Part shown: in pieces, positions 52,461 through 61,850 of the stretch
Numbering within the stretch: position 1 is the first letter of the stretch
Layout of the letters: every line of letters begins with the position of its first letter
NCBI GenBank assembly: GCA_910578615.1
Contig: CAJTRI010000015.1
Coordinates: forward strand, 11,536-73,555
Direction: 5' to 3'
DNA: 62,020 bases
From: an uncultured Duncaniella sp.
GTDB taxonomy: Bacteria; Bacteroidota; Bacteroidia; Bacteroidales; Muribaculaceae
Notes under the pieces: generated by a model
The model's database searches: none
Told to the model about the DNA's origin: nothing
The model's input: the letters and a program-made list of their open reading frames with translations, nothing else
Position numbers and translations under genes: made by a program

Positions 52461-53564
52461 ATGTCACGACCATTCACCTTTGACCGCATGTGCCGCATAC
52501 TCATCACGTTATTGTTCATAGCCGGATTTGTATGGCTCGTAAACGTATTGCGCAACGTGCTGCTACCCTTCTGCCTTGCATGTCTCATAGCGTATATCCT
52601 CGAACCTATTGTGGAATTCGGAATGCACAAGCTCCACATACGCTGGCGCATAGTGTCCATATTCCTCACTCTCGGAGGAGTAGGAGCCGTAATTGCAGGG
52701 CTTGCATATCTTTTCATACCATCAATAGTCAGCGAGGTGAACGAGATGACGGAACTCGTCAGAAAATACTCAGACTCTGGCGACATAGTACCTTTTCTAC
52801 CGAAAGAAATACAAGACTCTATCTCAGGTTACTTTAACACAGACAATATGAACCGGCTGATAGAGGGCGGAAAGCTCGAAAGCCTTCTTAGCAAGGGAGC
52901 CAGCCTGCTTTCCACATCCGTGGAATACCTGTTTCACGCACTCGAATGGTTTTTGACATTCATCTATGTCATATTCATCCTTCTCGACTACCGCACCCTT
53001 ATGAGGGGATTCCAACTGCTCGTCCCAAGAAAATACCGTCCCATAGCCTCCCGTGTGTCAGACGATATCAAGACAAGCATGAACCACTATTTCCGAGGTC
53101 AGGCAGTGATAGCCCTTTGCGCGGCAGTGTTTTACTGTATAGGCTTCTCAATCGTAGGAATTCCGCTGGCCATCGTTCTTGGAATACTTGTGGGAATACT
53201 CTATATGATTCCATACTTCCAGTATGTCACACTCATACCTGTTGCCTTCGTGTGTTTCATATCATCTCTGGGCGGGTCAGATGCATTCTGGGTGATATTC
53301 GGCAAATGTCTGATTGTCTACTTGGTCAGCCAATGTATCTGCGACTATGTGTTGACCCCAAAGATTATGGGAAAAGCCCTCGGGCTTAACCCGGCCATAA
53401 TACTTCTGTCACTATCGGTGTGGGGAACGCTCCTCGGACTAATCGGCATGATTATCGCACTCCCTCTCACTACCCTGCTACTCGCCTATTACGAGGAATA
53501 CGTCATCAACCGTGGTGACAATAACCCCGCACAGTCATCCCCGCTTAGGCATCACGGCAAATAA
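52461..53564 (+). CDS. AI-2E family (PerM-like) transporter
   Basis: 367 residues from the ATG at 52461 (MSRPFTFDRMCRILI); an upstream in-frame ATG at 52371 adds 30 non-membrane residues and is unlikely. About seven or eight membrane helices, with an extracytoplasmic domain at about 80-155. GIPLAIVLGILVGILYMIPY and LTPKIMGKALGLNPAIILLS are family motifs. Despite the name, members have varied or unknown substrates, including Na+/H+ exchange in some. Confidence 0.87.
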   Translation: MSRPFTFDRMCRILITLLFIAGFVWLVNVLRNVLLPFCLACLIAYILEPIVEFGMHKLHIRWRIVSIFLTLGGVGAVIAGLAYLFIPSIVSEVNEMTELVRKYSDSGDIVPFLPKEIQDSISGYFNTDNMNRLIEGGKLESLLSKGASLLSTSVEYLFHALEWFLTFIYVIFILLDYRTLMRGFQLLVPRKYRPIASRVSDDIKTSMNHYFRGQAVIALCAAVFYCIGFSIVGIPLAIVLGILVGILYMIPYFQYVTLIPVAFVCFISSLGGSDAFWVIFGKCLIVYLVSQCICDYVLTPKIMGKALGLNPAIILLSLSVWGTLLGLIGMIIALPLTTLLLAYYEEYVINRGDNNPAQSSPLRHHGK

Positions 53565-53583
53565 CAGACACCTCTCTCCTACT

Positions 53584-54276
53584 CTATCCACGAGCGGACA
53601 GACGAGAAAAAAGCTCATCGGCATACTGTCGGCCCACAGGCACCACAGTGCCACCGACAAGTCTCAGTTCCTGTCTGGTATAGCTTTCTATCTTGCCTAC
53701 GGAAACAACAAACGAGCGATGAACGCGCAGGAAATCATGCGGAGGAAGCATCATGCAGAGATTTTTAAGAATTATGCGTGAGACCGTACACAGGCCGCCA
53801 GTCCTGAATATCTTGGAATAACCCTCCATAGCCTCGATATAGAGAATCTCCGAAAGTGGGATATTCACATTGTTATATTCCTGCTTGACGGTGATACTTC
53901 CACGCGAGGCGTTGACGCGGTTATACTCTATCCTGCGCACCGCCTTGTCTACCGCCGTCCTGAATCTATCATAGGAAAACGGTTTGTGGAGGTAGTCCAC
54001 TGCATCAAGGTTGAATCCTTCGAGCGCATAGTCAAGATAGGCGGTAGTGAATATAAAACATATATCCTTGTCAAGCCGCGCAGCAATTGACAGTCCGGTG
54101 ACATTCTCCATCTCTATATCAAGGAATACAAGATCAGGCCTGTCAGCCTTGATGGCAGCAATACCCTCGGCGGGATCGGAGAAAGTCCTAAGTTCCATGC
54201 CACCGGCCCGGCGACAGAATTTTTCAATAACTTCGAGTGCCAGAGGCTCGTCATCAATGGCCACACATCTGATCAT
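53584..54276 (-). CDS. LytTR-family response regulator
   Basis: 230 residues. Receiver domain with D8-D9 and phospho-acceptor D53 (VFLDIEMENVTG), K in YLHKPFS. LytTR DNA-binding domain (about 128-228): ILYIEAMEGYSKIF, FLRVHRSFVVSVGKIESY. It is encoded 8 nt after its kinase gene. Nearby targets could include the divergent lipoprotein gene, given the shared inverted repeat, but this is inferred. Confidence 0.9.
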   Translation of the reverse strand: MIRCVAIDDEPLALEVIEKFCRRAGGMELRTFSDPAEGIAAIKADRPDLVFLDIEMENVTGLSIAARLDKDICFIFTTAYLDYALEGFNLDAVDYLHKPFSYDRFRTAVDKAVRRIEYNRVNASRGSITVKQEYNNVNIPLSEILYIEAMEGYSKIFRTGGLCTVSRIILKNLCMMLPPHDFLRVHRSFVVSVGKIESYTRQELRLVGGTVVPVGRQYADELFSRLSARG

Positions 54277-54284
54277 AACCGTGA

Positions 54285-55313
54285 TTAAATAAGTTGGATT
54301 TCAAGATTTACGGTAAATACACCTCCGTCTTCGCGGGTCTCTAACGAATATCGACCCGGAAAAAGGTTTGCAAGCCTTGCCCGGCAATTATCTATACCCA
54401 CGGGCATCTCTGTCCTGAACTCGTCAGAATGTTTCATCACATTGTTGCATGTATTGAAAGACAGATTCCCGTCCCTCAATTCCAGACCGATCTCTACGAC
54501 ACAGTCCCGGCTCGTCGATGCACCATATTTAAAGGCGTTCTCCACAAATGTGAGCATAATCATAGGGGGCACCATCACGCCGCCATCATCCACATCGTGA
54601 GTCCATCTTATGGTAGTGTGTCGATTTAGTCTAAGCATTTGGAGATCTATATAGTTCTGTATATAATTGACCTCGTCACTTAGCGGAACCATTTCGTTAC
54701 CAATGGTCGTATAGGTATATTTCATAATCTCCGTAAACTTTATAAAAGCATCCTCGGCCTTCTGAGATGTTCCTATGACAAGACTGTAAAGGGTGTTGAG
54801 CGTGTTGAAAAGAAAATGAGGACTTATCTGGGCCTTGAACATTGCAAGCTCCGCCTTGTTCTTCTGGTTTTCAATCTGCTTCTGTCTCAGAATCTGTCCG
54901 TAAAGTTCCCTTACAAACGAGACGGTCAGAGAATATGCCGCCACAAGGGACATCATCAGCCAAAGACTGAGGCTCACACCGTAATCCCTCATCTCCGTCT
55001 GGTATTTGGACATCACAGGTATATAGAAATCCACCTCGGGATGCGGATAAAGCGTAAGAAGCCATGTAAACAAGACAAACACCATCGCGGAAACGGCAAT
55101 GCTGACATACCTCCTGTTTATAAGGAGTCCGGGGACATTCAGATGTTTGATGACGAAATAGCACCCATAAAAATAGGCGCATACTATGCTAAAAAACAGC
55201 GGCCATTCCGTAATCCAGTAATGTGCTCCCCCAAGAAATACGAGCATGGGCATGAACACAAAGCAGAAAAACAGATCAAAAATACGCGATGTATTGTTCT
55301 CTAAAATTTTCAC
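54285..55313 (-). CDS. LytS-like sensor histidine kinase
   Basis: About 342 residues from a GTG at 55313; the frame extends to an ATG at 55340, but that would lie upstream of the -7 box at 55326-55319. An N-terminal four-helix membrane part (about 10-150) is followed by a helical linker and the His-kinase domain: FKAQISPHFLFNTLNTLYSL (phospho-His), PPMIMLTFVENAFKYG and the ATP lid region GIDNCRARLANLFPG. It phosphorylates the LytTR regulator. Start is uncertain. Confidence 0.85.
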   Translation of the reverse strand: MKILENNTSRIFDLFFCFVFMPMLVFLGGAHYWITEWPLFFSIVCAYFYGCYFVIKHLNVPGLLINRRYVSIAVSAMVFVLFTWLLTLYPHPEVDFYIPVMSKYQTEMRDYGVSLSLWLMMSLVAAYSLTVSFVRELYGQILRQKQIENQKNKAELAMFKAQISPHFLFNTLNTLYSLVIGTSQKAEDAFIKFTEIMKYTYTTIGNEMVPLSDEVNYIQNYIDLQMLRLNRHTTIRWTHDVDDGGVMVPPMIMLTFVENAFKYGASTSRDCVVEIGLELRDGNLSFNTCNNVMKHSDEFRTEMPVGIDNCRARLANLFPGRYSLETREDGGVFTVNLEIQLI

Positions 55314-55318
55314 AGGTG

Positions 55319-55358
55319 CAAAATTAGTGAAAATTCTCACGATTTTTCACTAATTTTG
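55319..55358. promoter_or_regulatory. Inverted repeat with divergent -7 boxes between LytS and lipoprotein genes
   Basis: CAAAATTAGTGAAAA (55319-55333) and its exact complement (55344-55358) are separated by 10 nt. Each arm contains a TAATTTTG box pointing outward, one for each gene. No -33 boxes are found, because their place is taken by the other arm. The arrangement suggests joint control by a dimeric protein. Confidence 0.65.
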
Positions 55359-55377
55359 TAACCTTAAAACAGACTTA

Positions 55378-56238
55378 ATGAACCGTTTCATACCAGTTAT
55401 CATATCCGCAATACTTGCCGGCGCGTGCAGCCAGCCCGTACAGGAAAAAGAAGACCAGACACTCATGGAGGCATCCAAGCAGGAACTTGCCACTGCCCTC
55501 GGCGAACGAGAACAGCTCATCAGCCTCATGTGTGAGATCACATCGGCCACAGACCGTATCAAACACCTCGAAAACGTACTTACAGTGGCCAATGCCCATA
55601 CTGGCGAGAACAAGTCCCAGCGCGCGCAAATACTCGGTGACATAGCCGCAATACAGAAGACTCTCAGACAACGCCGCCAGCAGCTGGCCGAACTGGAAAC
55701 AAAACTGAAAAACTCGGCCATGTTTTCCCAAGAGCTACAAAACTCTATAAACGCCATGCATTCCCAGATAGAGCGACAGACAACCGAGATAGAGAGCCTG
55801 CGCGGACAACTGACGGCTGCAAACCAGCTCATAGGAGACCTCAACACTACGGTTGACTCGCTCAACACGGCTGTCTTGGACGTATCAGAAGAACTAAACG
55901 CCACCCAAAGCGCCGCCGTCATCCTTGAAAACGAACTGAATACCTGTTATTATGTCGTAGCTCCGAAGGCCCAGCTAAAAGAACACAAGATACTTGAAAC
56001 AGGCTTCCTGCGCAAGACAAAGCTCATGAAGGGGGATTTTGACCGAGGTTTCTTCGTCATCAGCGACAAACGCAACATAGACACCCTCGATATGCTTACT
56101 GAGAAAGCCCGTCTGCTCACAAGCCATCCAGAGGGTTCTTATACCATAATCGAACACGACGGACGCAAGACACTCTACATAGTCTCCCCAGACCGATTCT
56201 GGAACCTTTCGAATTATCTTGTGGTACAGACGGACTGA
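55378..56238 (+). CDS. Coiled-coil lipoprotein
   Basis: 286 residues. Lipoprotein signal with C17 (ILAGAC). Residues about 25-185 are a long coiled coil (RQQLAELETKLKNSAMF, IERQTTEIESLRGQLTAANQ). The C-terminal domain (about 190-286) starts NTCYYVVAPKAQLKEHKI and is strand-rich. It resembles Bacteroidales proteins annotated as Cbp1-type collagen-binding adhesins, but I cannot confirm this. Divergent from the LytS gene with a shared inverted repeat. Confidence 0.7.
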   Translation: MNRFIPVIISAILAGACSQPVQEKEDQTLMEASKQELATALGEREQLISLMCEITSATDRIKHLENVLTVANAHTGENKSQRAQILGDIAAIQKTLRQRRQQLAELETKLKNSAMFSQELQNSINAMHSQIERQTTEIESLRGQLTAANQLIGDLNTTVDSLNTAVLDVSEELNATQSAAVILENELNTCYYVVAPKAQLKEHKILETGFLRKTKLMKGDFDRGFFVISDKRNIDTLDMLTEKARLLTSHPEGSYTIIEHDGRKTLYIVSPDRFWNLSNYLVVQTD

Positions 56239-56260
56239 TTTTCGTTTACAGATTTCCGCC

Positions 56261-56279
56261 GTCTGTTTACAGACTTTTT
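56261..56279 (+). terminator. Short hairpin terminator after the coiled-coil lipoprotein gene
   Basis: GTCTG, loop TTTA, CAGAC, then five T's. The T-run is also part of the -33 region of the SusC promoter. The stem is only 5 bp, so it may be weak. Confidence 0.5.
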
Positions 56280-56307
56280 GACAGAGGGGTTAACGGACGT
56301 AAATTTG
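56277..56307 (+). promoter_or_regulatory. Promoter of the SusC/SusD operon
   Basis: TTTG (56277-56280), a 19-nt spacer, TAAATTTG (56300-56307); the SusC ATG follows 27 nt later. An exact consensus match. Confidence 0.87.
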
Positions 56308-56334
56308 CGGTCAGTTTTTTAGACAGACCACAAC

Positions 56335-59300
56335 ATGCGTCATCACCACACTTTGTTATCTTTCCTACTGCTTATTTCCTTTGTCGGCGCCTTCGCGCAG
56401 GATCTCTCTACCGTCAGTGTCCCTCTACGCGACATATCAGGCTCGGTCAATGATGACAGCGGCGAGCCGGTCATAGGTGCCACAGTCTCTGTGAAAGGAA
56501 ATCCTCGCAATGCCGTGACAACAGACCTTGACGGGAATTTCCGAATGACAGGGCTCGTTAACGGAGATGTCCTGCAAGTCTCCTATCTCGGCTATAAGAC
56601 TGCCGACATCCCGCTTTCCGACGGTAAGAGCCGGTATGTCATCATGCTCCATAGCAACGCGTCACAGCTCGACGAGGTAGTGGTGGTGGGCTATGCTACG
56701 CAGCGCAAGATAGACCTTACAGGTTCCGTATCATCCATCGGAGCCTCCACGCTGGCCGACCGCCCTGTGACCAATGCCACAAGCGCCCTTGCCGGACTTG
56801 CCCCCGGCCTTACAGTGACTAACTCCGGCGGAAGCACTCCCGGCTATGAGTCCCAGACACTTATGATTCGCGGTCAGGGCACCCTCAACAATTCTGCCCC
56901 GCTTGTGGTAGTGGACGGAATGACAGGAGTGGCTGTCAGCGACATAAATCCGAAAGACATAGAAAATATATCTGTGCTGAAAGATGCCGCCTCTTCGGCC
57001 ATATACGGCTCACGTGCAGCCAACGGCGTAATCCTCATCACCACGCGCCGTGGCTCCGAAGGCGCGCCACGTCTCACTTACAGTGGCAACGTTTCATTTG
57101 AAAAAGTGGCAAAACGGCTCAATCTCGTGACCGACTACGCAGATTTCATGGAGATACAGAACGCCGGTCTTATTGCCAACGGACAGGCTCCGCGCTTCTC
57201 GCAGGGCAAAATAGACGAATGGCGCAACGATGCCGGAAAGAACCCCACGATATATCCCAACACAGACTGGCAGGATCATATCTACCGAAACCCTTCTGTA
57301 GTCCAGAATCACAACCTCGGCATAACAGGCGGAGGCCGCAGGGTACGCTACAATATATCCATGGGCTATGTAAACAATCCGGGCATGATTTATTACACAG
57401 ACTATGAACGTTACCAGCTGCGTTCAAACATAGATGTCAACATCAAGCCTTGGCTCAGTATCGGGACAAACATATTCGGCTATATCGACAAGAACAATCC
57501 GTCATCAGAAAATGCAGCTGCAGGTGGTGACGTGATATTCGGCTCAGGAGCATTCAACACGGTGCCCGGTATGACTCTTTATGACCCCGCTACCGGGCTG
57601 TATGGTGGAATCCAGAACCCCGAGGATGAGAATGTCAGCAATTTCAATCCCTATCGCCGTCAATGGTTCTACAAAGATGACTTTCCCACAAGGACAAGGC
57701 GCCTCGTCACCAAGCTATACGCCAGCATAAAACCTGTCAAAGGGTTGACAATAAGCGGTTCGTTCACTTACAACTACTGGGACAGACGGGTGGAGCAGCA
57801 CCTGACCGACCGTGATCTCTACCGCTTCACATTCGAAGGGCCGGTGCTCATAAGGGAAGGTGTGGTGAGAACATACATACGACGCTACAACTATGCCGAT
57901 ACATTCCGCTCGTCCGAGATAACCGCCGATTACAGATTCAGAATTTCTCGGCTCGAAGCCTCGATTCTGGCCGGAGCAAGCCAGGAGCATGACCGCTACG
58001 AGAACGAAATGTTCCGCAAATACGACCTTATTGACGACTCTCTGACCTCCATTGACGCCGGAACCACTAACGGAGAGATCTCAGGCAACTACACGGAGTG
58101 GGCCATGCGCTCATATTTCGGCCGTATCAATCTAAACTGGGATGACAAATACCTTCTCGAAGCCAACCTCAGGGCCGATGGTTCTTCAAAATTCGCACCA
58201 GACAGACGGTGGGGCTATTTCCCGTCAGTTTCGGCAGGATGGCGCATCTCGCAGGAGCCTTTCATGAAAGCGGCTTCCGGCTGGGTTGACAATCTGAAAA
58301 TACGCGCATCCTACGGATCACTCGGGAACAACGCCACTACAAGCTATTACATGTATCAGTCTCTTTTTGCCACCACAGGCTATGTCCTTAACGGAAACAT
58401 CGCTGGTGGATTCGCACAGACCGTTCTCTCCAACCCGGCACTGTCATGGGAAAAGACATATATGACCAACTTCGGTCTTGACTATGCCCTATTCAACAGC
58501 CGGTTGAACGGCTCGGTAGATATCTATGACAAGAATACCAAGGGAATACTCATCTCCCTACCGGCACCTCTCGAACACGGCACAAGCATTGTGCCCAACC
58601 AGAATGCCGGAGAGGTCAACAACAAGGGTATGGAATTTGATATCCACTGGAATGACCGTATAGGCAAGGTTTCATACAATATCGGATTCAACATGGGATT
58701 CGTAACCAACAAGGTGACAAAGTTCCAAGGTGACACCCCATCGATTAACAGCGTCTATAAAACCCAGGAAGGCCGTCCCGCCAACCAGCTGTATGTCATA
58801 ACGGTAGACCGTATTATACGTGACCAGAAAGACCTCGACTATGTGCAGTCGCTCGTAGACAAAGATCCGTCATATTTCGCCACCTTCCAACGCCCTGAAC
58901 TCGGAGACTTCCTTTATGCTGATGCCAATGGAGACGGCAGACTCGATAATGACGACCGCGTGGAGATCGGCCACGGCACACTTCCGAGACTTACATACGG
59001 AGCCGACCTCGGTCTTAGCTGGAACAACTTTGATTTCAGTATGTTGTTCCAAGGCGTAGGCAATCATCAGGTGTATTACAACAATCAGGCCTTCCGTTTC
59101 GTAACCGTAATGGGCCAGTCGCTCAACAAAGATATAACCGACAACGCATGGACACCCGAAAATCCATATGCCTCCAAATACCCGATACTGCGCAACAACG
59201 CCAACAGCAAGAACAACATCGCCTCAGACGCGTTCGTCCACAATGCCGCATATTTTAGGTGCAAGAATATACAGCTTGGATACACCGTCCCGCATGACAT

Positions 59301-59457
59301 AACGAGAAAATTCCATATCGAAAATCTCAAAATCTATACGAGTATGGACAACCTATTCACTATTACCGACTTTCCCGGACTCGATCCCGAGGTCGGAGCC
59401 AACGTGGGATATCCGTCAGTCCGCCAGTATTCCGTAGGATTAAACATCTCTTTCTAA
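56335..59457 (+). CDS. SusC/RagA-family TonB-linked outer-membrane protein
   Basis: 1040 residues. Signal peptide (1-21), carboxypeptidase-regulatory-like domain (about 30-110; ISGSVNDDSGEPVIGATVSV), SusC box DEVVVVGYATQRKIDLTGSV, plug with RGQGTLNNSAPLVVVDGM and DAASSAIYGSRAANGVILI, then a 22-strand-type barrel ending VGLNISF. It carries an oligosaccharide or peptide across the outer membrane with the SusD partner encoded three nt later. No STN domain. An EF-hand-like DANGDGRLDNDD occurs at about 862-873. Confidence 0.93.
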   Translation: MRHHHTLLSFLLLISFVGAFAQDLSTVSVPLRDISGSVNDDSGEPVIGATVSVKGNPRNAVTTDLDGNFRMTGLVNGDVLQVSYLGYKTADIPLSDGKSRYVIMLHSNASQLDEVVVVGYATQRKIDLTGSVSSIGASTLADRPVTNATSALAGLAPGLTVTNSGGSTPGYESQTLMIRGQGTLNNSAPLVVVDGMTGVAVSDINPKDIENISVLKDAASSAIYGSRAANGVILITTRRGSEGAPRLTYSGNVSFEKVAKRLNLVTDYADFMEIQNAGLIANGQAPRFSQGKIDEWRNDAGKNPTIYPNTDWQDHIYRNPSVVQNHNLGITGGGRRVRYNISMGYVNNPGMIYYTDYERYQLRSNIDVNIKPWLSIGTNIFGYIDKNNPSSENAAAGGDVIFGSGAFNTVPGMTLYDPATGLYGGIQNPEDENVSNFNPYRRQWFYKDDFPTRTRRLVTKLYASIKPVKGLTISGSFTYNYWDRRVEQHLTDRDLYRFTFEGPVLIREGVVRTYIRRYNYADTFRSSEITADYRFRISRLEASILAGASQEHDRYENEMFRKYDLIDDSLTSIDAGTTNGEISGNYTEWAMRSYFGRINLNWDDKYLLEANLRADGSSKFAPDRRWGYFPSVSAGWRISQEPFMKAASGWVDNLKIRASYGSLGNNATTSYYMYQSLFATTGYVLNGNIAGGFAQTVLSNPALSWEKTYMTNFGLDYALFNSRLNGSVDIYDKNTKGILISLPAPLEHGTSIVPNQNAGEVNNKGMEFDIHWNDRIGKVSYNIGFNMGFVTNKVTKFQGDTPSINSVYKTQEGRPANQLYVITVDRIIRDQKDLDYVQSLVDKDPSYFATFQRPELGDFLYADANGDGRLDNDDRVEIGHGTLPRLTYGADLGLSWNNFDFSMLFQGVGNHQVYYNNQAFRFVTVMGQSLNKDITDNAWTPENPYASKYPILRNNANSKNNIASDAFVHNAAYFRCKNIQLGYTVPHDITRKFHIENLKIYTSMDNLFTITDFPGLDPEVGANVGYPSVRQYSVGLNISF

Positions 59458-59460
59458 CAC

Positions 59461-61206
59461 ATGAAGATTATGAAACTCATACATATCACCGCCCTCTGCA
59501 TAGCCGCCATGTCATTATGCGGATGCGAGAGCCTTGACTACACCCCTGCCGACCAGATGTCCGGCAAAACTTTCTGGAAGACCGAAGCCCACGCCCGTCA
59601 GGCTGCCGTAGGGCTGTATTCCGCCATGAAGGAGCCTTGGTGTTTCGGCATGGAATTCACGTTTGACATGTGCAGTGATATCGCGGACGGCACGTCCCCT
59701 TGGGCAGATATATCACGCGGCAACACCTTTGCCTCAAATAGTGGAGGAGTACAGAACCACTGGCAATATCTTTACGAGCTTGTGCATCGTTCAAACACGG
59801 TGATCCGCAACGTAGCGACAATGCCTATAAGCCAGCAGACAATTGACCGTGTTACCGGCGAAGCCAGATTCCTCAGGGCCATGGCTTATTTCCGTATGCT
59901 CAATTGCTGGGGAGGCGTACCTTATTATGATGAGACCTGCGACATTAACAAGGAATTTGGCAATCTCAAATCTCCAAGAAGCGCAGCCGATGAGATACGC
60001 AGACATATCATAGACGATCTCACCGAGGCAATCGAGAAACTGCCGGTACAATGGGATACGGAAAACCTCGGACGTGCCACCAAAGGGGCTGCATACTCAC
60101 TCCGTGGGAAAGTGTATCTATATAACCGAGAGTGGGAAAAAGCGATTGCCGATTTCGAGGAAGTCGTATATGACAAAGAAAACGACCACGGATATTCGCT
60201 ACACCCGGACTACAACGAACTATTCAGACTCTACAACGGCAAGCACAGTCCTGAAATGATATTCTCCATTCAGTCACTCGACGGCAACACTCCTGGATAT
60301 GCGCTTGACATCGTATCATACTTCGGCAACAAATCCACCATGCGCCTCATAGCAAGCAACAGGATCGTGCCATCCACCACTCTTGCTGACATGTATGAGA
60401 ACCTTGACGGATCTCCATTTGACTGGGATGACATTTTTCCCGGTTTCAACTTCGGCGGTTCGCAGCTGAGACGCGAATATATGAGCGTCGCGATAGACCA
60501 AGGAAGCACCAAAGTCACAGATCTTCTGAAATGCGATACGACAAAGGTCATGGACGCATACCGCACGCGAGACCCACGCCTATGCCTCAACATCATCACT
60601 CCATACTCACATTATCTGGGGACAGATGCAGGCTCTTCGCCTATGGACAAACAATTCGTGCTTGCCGACCCCACAAAAGGAGGCGCTCCCATGGAAGCCA
60701 TGGCCTTTATCCGCAACTCGGAGGGCTGGAACTCCTATTTCTGGCGAAAATGGATACCGACCGGCAATCTTGACGGATATTGGGGAGAATACAACCGCAC
60801 ACCCTATGAGTTTCCGCTTATCCGCCTTGGCGATGTGATACTAATGCTTGCAGAGGCCTATAACGAGGCCGGTTATACGGACAAAGCCGTGACGGAGGTC
60901 AACAAGATACGCGCCCGTGTCGGTATGCCCGGACTGAACAGCGGTGCCGAGTGGCTTGCCGTAGAGGACAAGGCAGATATGGCCGAAAGAATACGTCGCG
61001 AACGCGCATTCGAACTCGCCGGTGAAGGACAACGCTACTGGGATCTGCGCCGTTGGGGGCTATTGGAAAACTCCGTAAAGAATGCCACCGACATTTTCGG
61101 AGACCTTATGTACACACGTTCATACCAGAAACGCCACGAACTCTGGCCCATCCCGCTCGTAGAGATGGATCGTAACCCCAACCTCACCCAGAACGAAGGA
61201 TGGTAA
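59461..61206 (+). CDS. SusD/RagB-family nutrient-binding lipoprotein
   Basis: 581 residues; ATG codons at 59461 and 59470 both possible. Lipoprotein Cys C22 (LCGC). TPR-like helices and RagB motifs: FWKTEAHARQAAVGLYSAM, RFLRAMAYFRMLNCWGGVPY, RDPRLCLNI, IRLGDVILMLAEAYNEAG, IRRERAFELAGEGQRYWDLR and LWPIPLVEMDRNPNLTQNEGW. It caps SusC on the cell surface and binds the ligand. No glycosidase or SusE-like gene follows in the window, so the substrate is open. Confidence 0.93.
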   Translation: MKIMKLIHITALCIAAMSLCGCESLDYTPADQMSGKTFWKTEAHARQAAVGLYSAMKEPWCFGMEFTFDMCSDIADGTSPWADISRGNTFASNSGGVQNHWQYLYELVHRSNTVIRNVATMPISQQTIDRVTGEARFLRAMAYFRMLNCWGGVPYYDETCDINKEFGNLKSPRSAADEIRRHIIDDLTEAIEKLPVQWDTENLGRATKGAAYSLRGKVYLYNREWEKAIADFEEVVYDKENDHGYSLHPDYNELFRLYNGKHSPEMIFSIQSLDGNTPGYALDIVSYFGNKSTMRLIASNRIVPSTTLADMYENLDGSPFDWDDIFPGFNFGGSQLRREYMSVAIDQGSTKVTDLLKCDTTKVMDAYRTRDPRLCLNIITPYSHYLGTDAGSSPMDKQFVLADPTKGGAPMEAMAFIRNSEGWNSYFWRKWIPTGNLDGYWGEYNRTPYEFPLIRLGDVILMLAEAYNEAGYTDKAVTEVNKIRARVGMPGLNSGAEWLAVEDKADMAERIRRERAFELAGEGQRYWDLRRWGLLENSVKNATDIFGDLMYTRSYQKRHELWPIPLVEMDRNPNLTQNEGW

Positions 61207-61376
61207 GACCAAAGCCTTTTAGATTTTTATTTAACATAAGTTCGATATAAGCCATCAGAACATAGATTCGGCAGATTGGACATTTTGAGTGATGGATTAC
61301 GCATACTCTATTGTTTTTGTCTTCTTTGCGAAAATAATTATTAATGTGATTAAAAAAATTTTTTCTGCGGGTCTAA

Positions 61377-61850
61377 AAATGTGTCAGGGACGGCCTGAGA
61401 GGGCGTGCCCAACGTTATAAATACAAGGATTTAGCTGTATCCGGCGCTATAAATTCCGTGTTATCAGTGTTTATTAGATGGCAAACAGACATACTTGCTT
61501 ACAAGCATGGTGTCTGCGAACAGACAATCCGCAGGTATTTGATACGGTATATCCATAAGTTCACAACGCACAAGAATTTGACTATACAGATGGATACCTC
61601 ACTTCGGCCTGACGGTTACCAAGAATGCACTTCAAGGAGTTGTTTTATGACACAAGTATGGGCGTCATGTAACGATCACCCATTATTGTAGAGGAAGCCA
61701 GATAGCTGAAACGCAACAGAATCCGAATATACGGCATTGTGATTGACGGCATTGTGATTGACGGCATTGAAAGTTTTTGAGGAACTTTCAATGAACGGTA
61801 TGGAAAATACAGGAATGCTGTCAATGAACGGGTTAACCTGGGAATCAGCA
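61377..61850 (+). pseudogene. Decayed insertion-sequence transposase
   Basis: After a stop at 61374-61376 one frame reads CVRDGLRGRAQRYKYKDLAV (end of a transposase zinc ribbon), then ISVLSVFIRWQ-like and HGVCEQTIRRYLIRYIHKF (helix-turn-helix), up to MDTSLRP where the DDE core begins, and stops at 61689-61691. Further pieces in other frames (GVM at about 61660; GIVIDG at about 61733) look like later DDE segments. Start codon and first Cys pair are missing and at least two frameshifts are present. Family not assigned. DNA is AT-richer than the neighbours. Ends are uncertain. Confidence 0.6.
61731..61769 (+). repeat. 15-bp tandem duplication in the transposase remnant
   Basis: GGCATTGTGATTGAC occurs at 61733-61747 and again at 61748-61762, followed by GGCATTG. 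The unit adds exactly five codons (GIVID). Probably a slippage duplication in a dead gene. Confidence 0.85.

Noticed and set aside
61731..61769. Possible CRISPR-like array
   Set aside because: Only two and a half adjacent 15-bp units without spacers; no CRISPR array or cas gene seen in the window.
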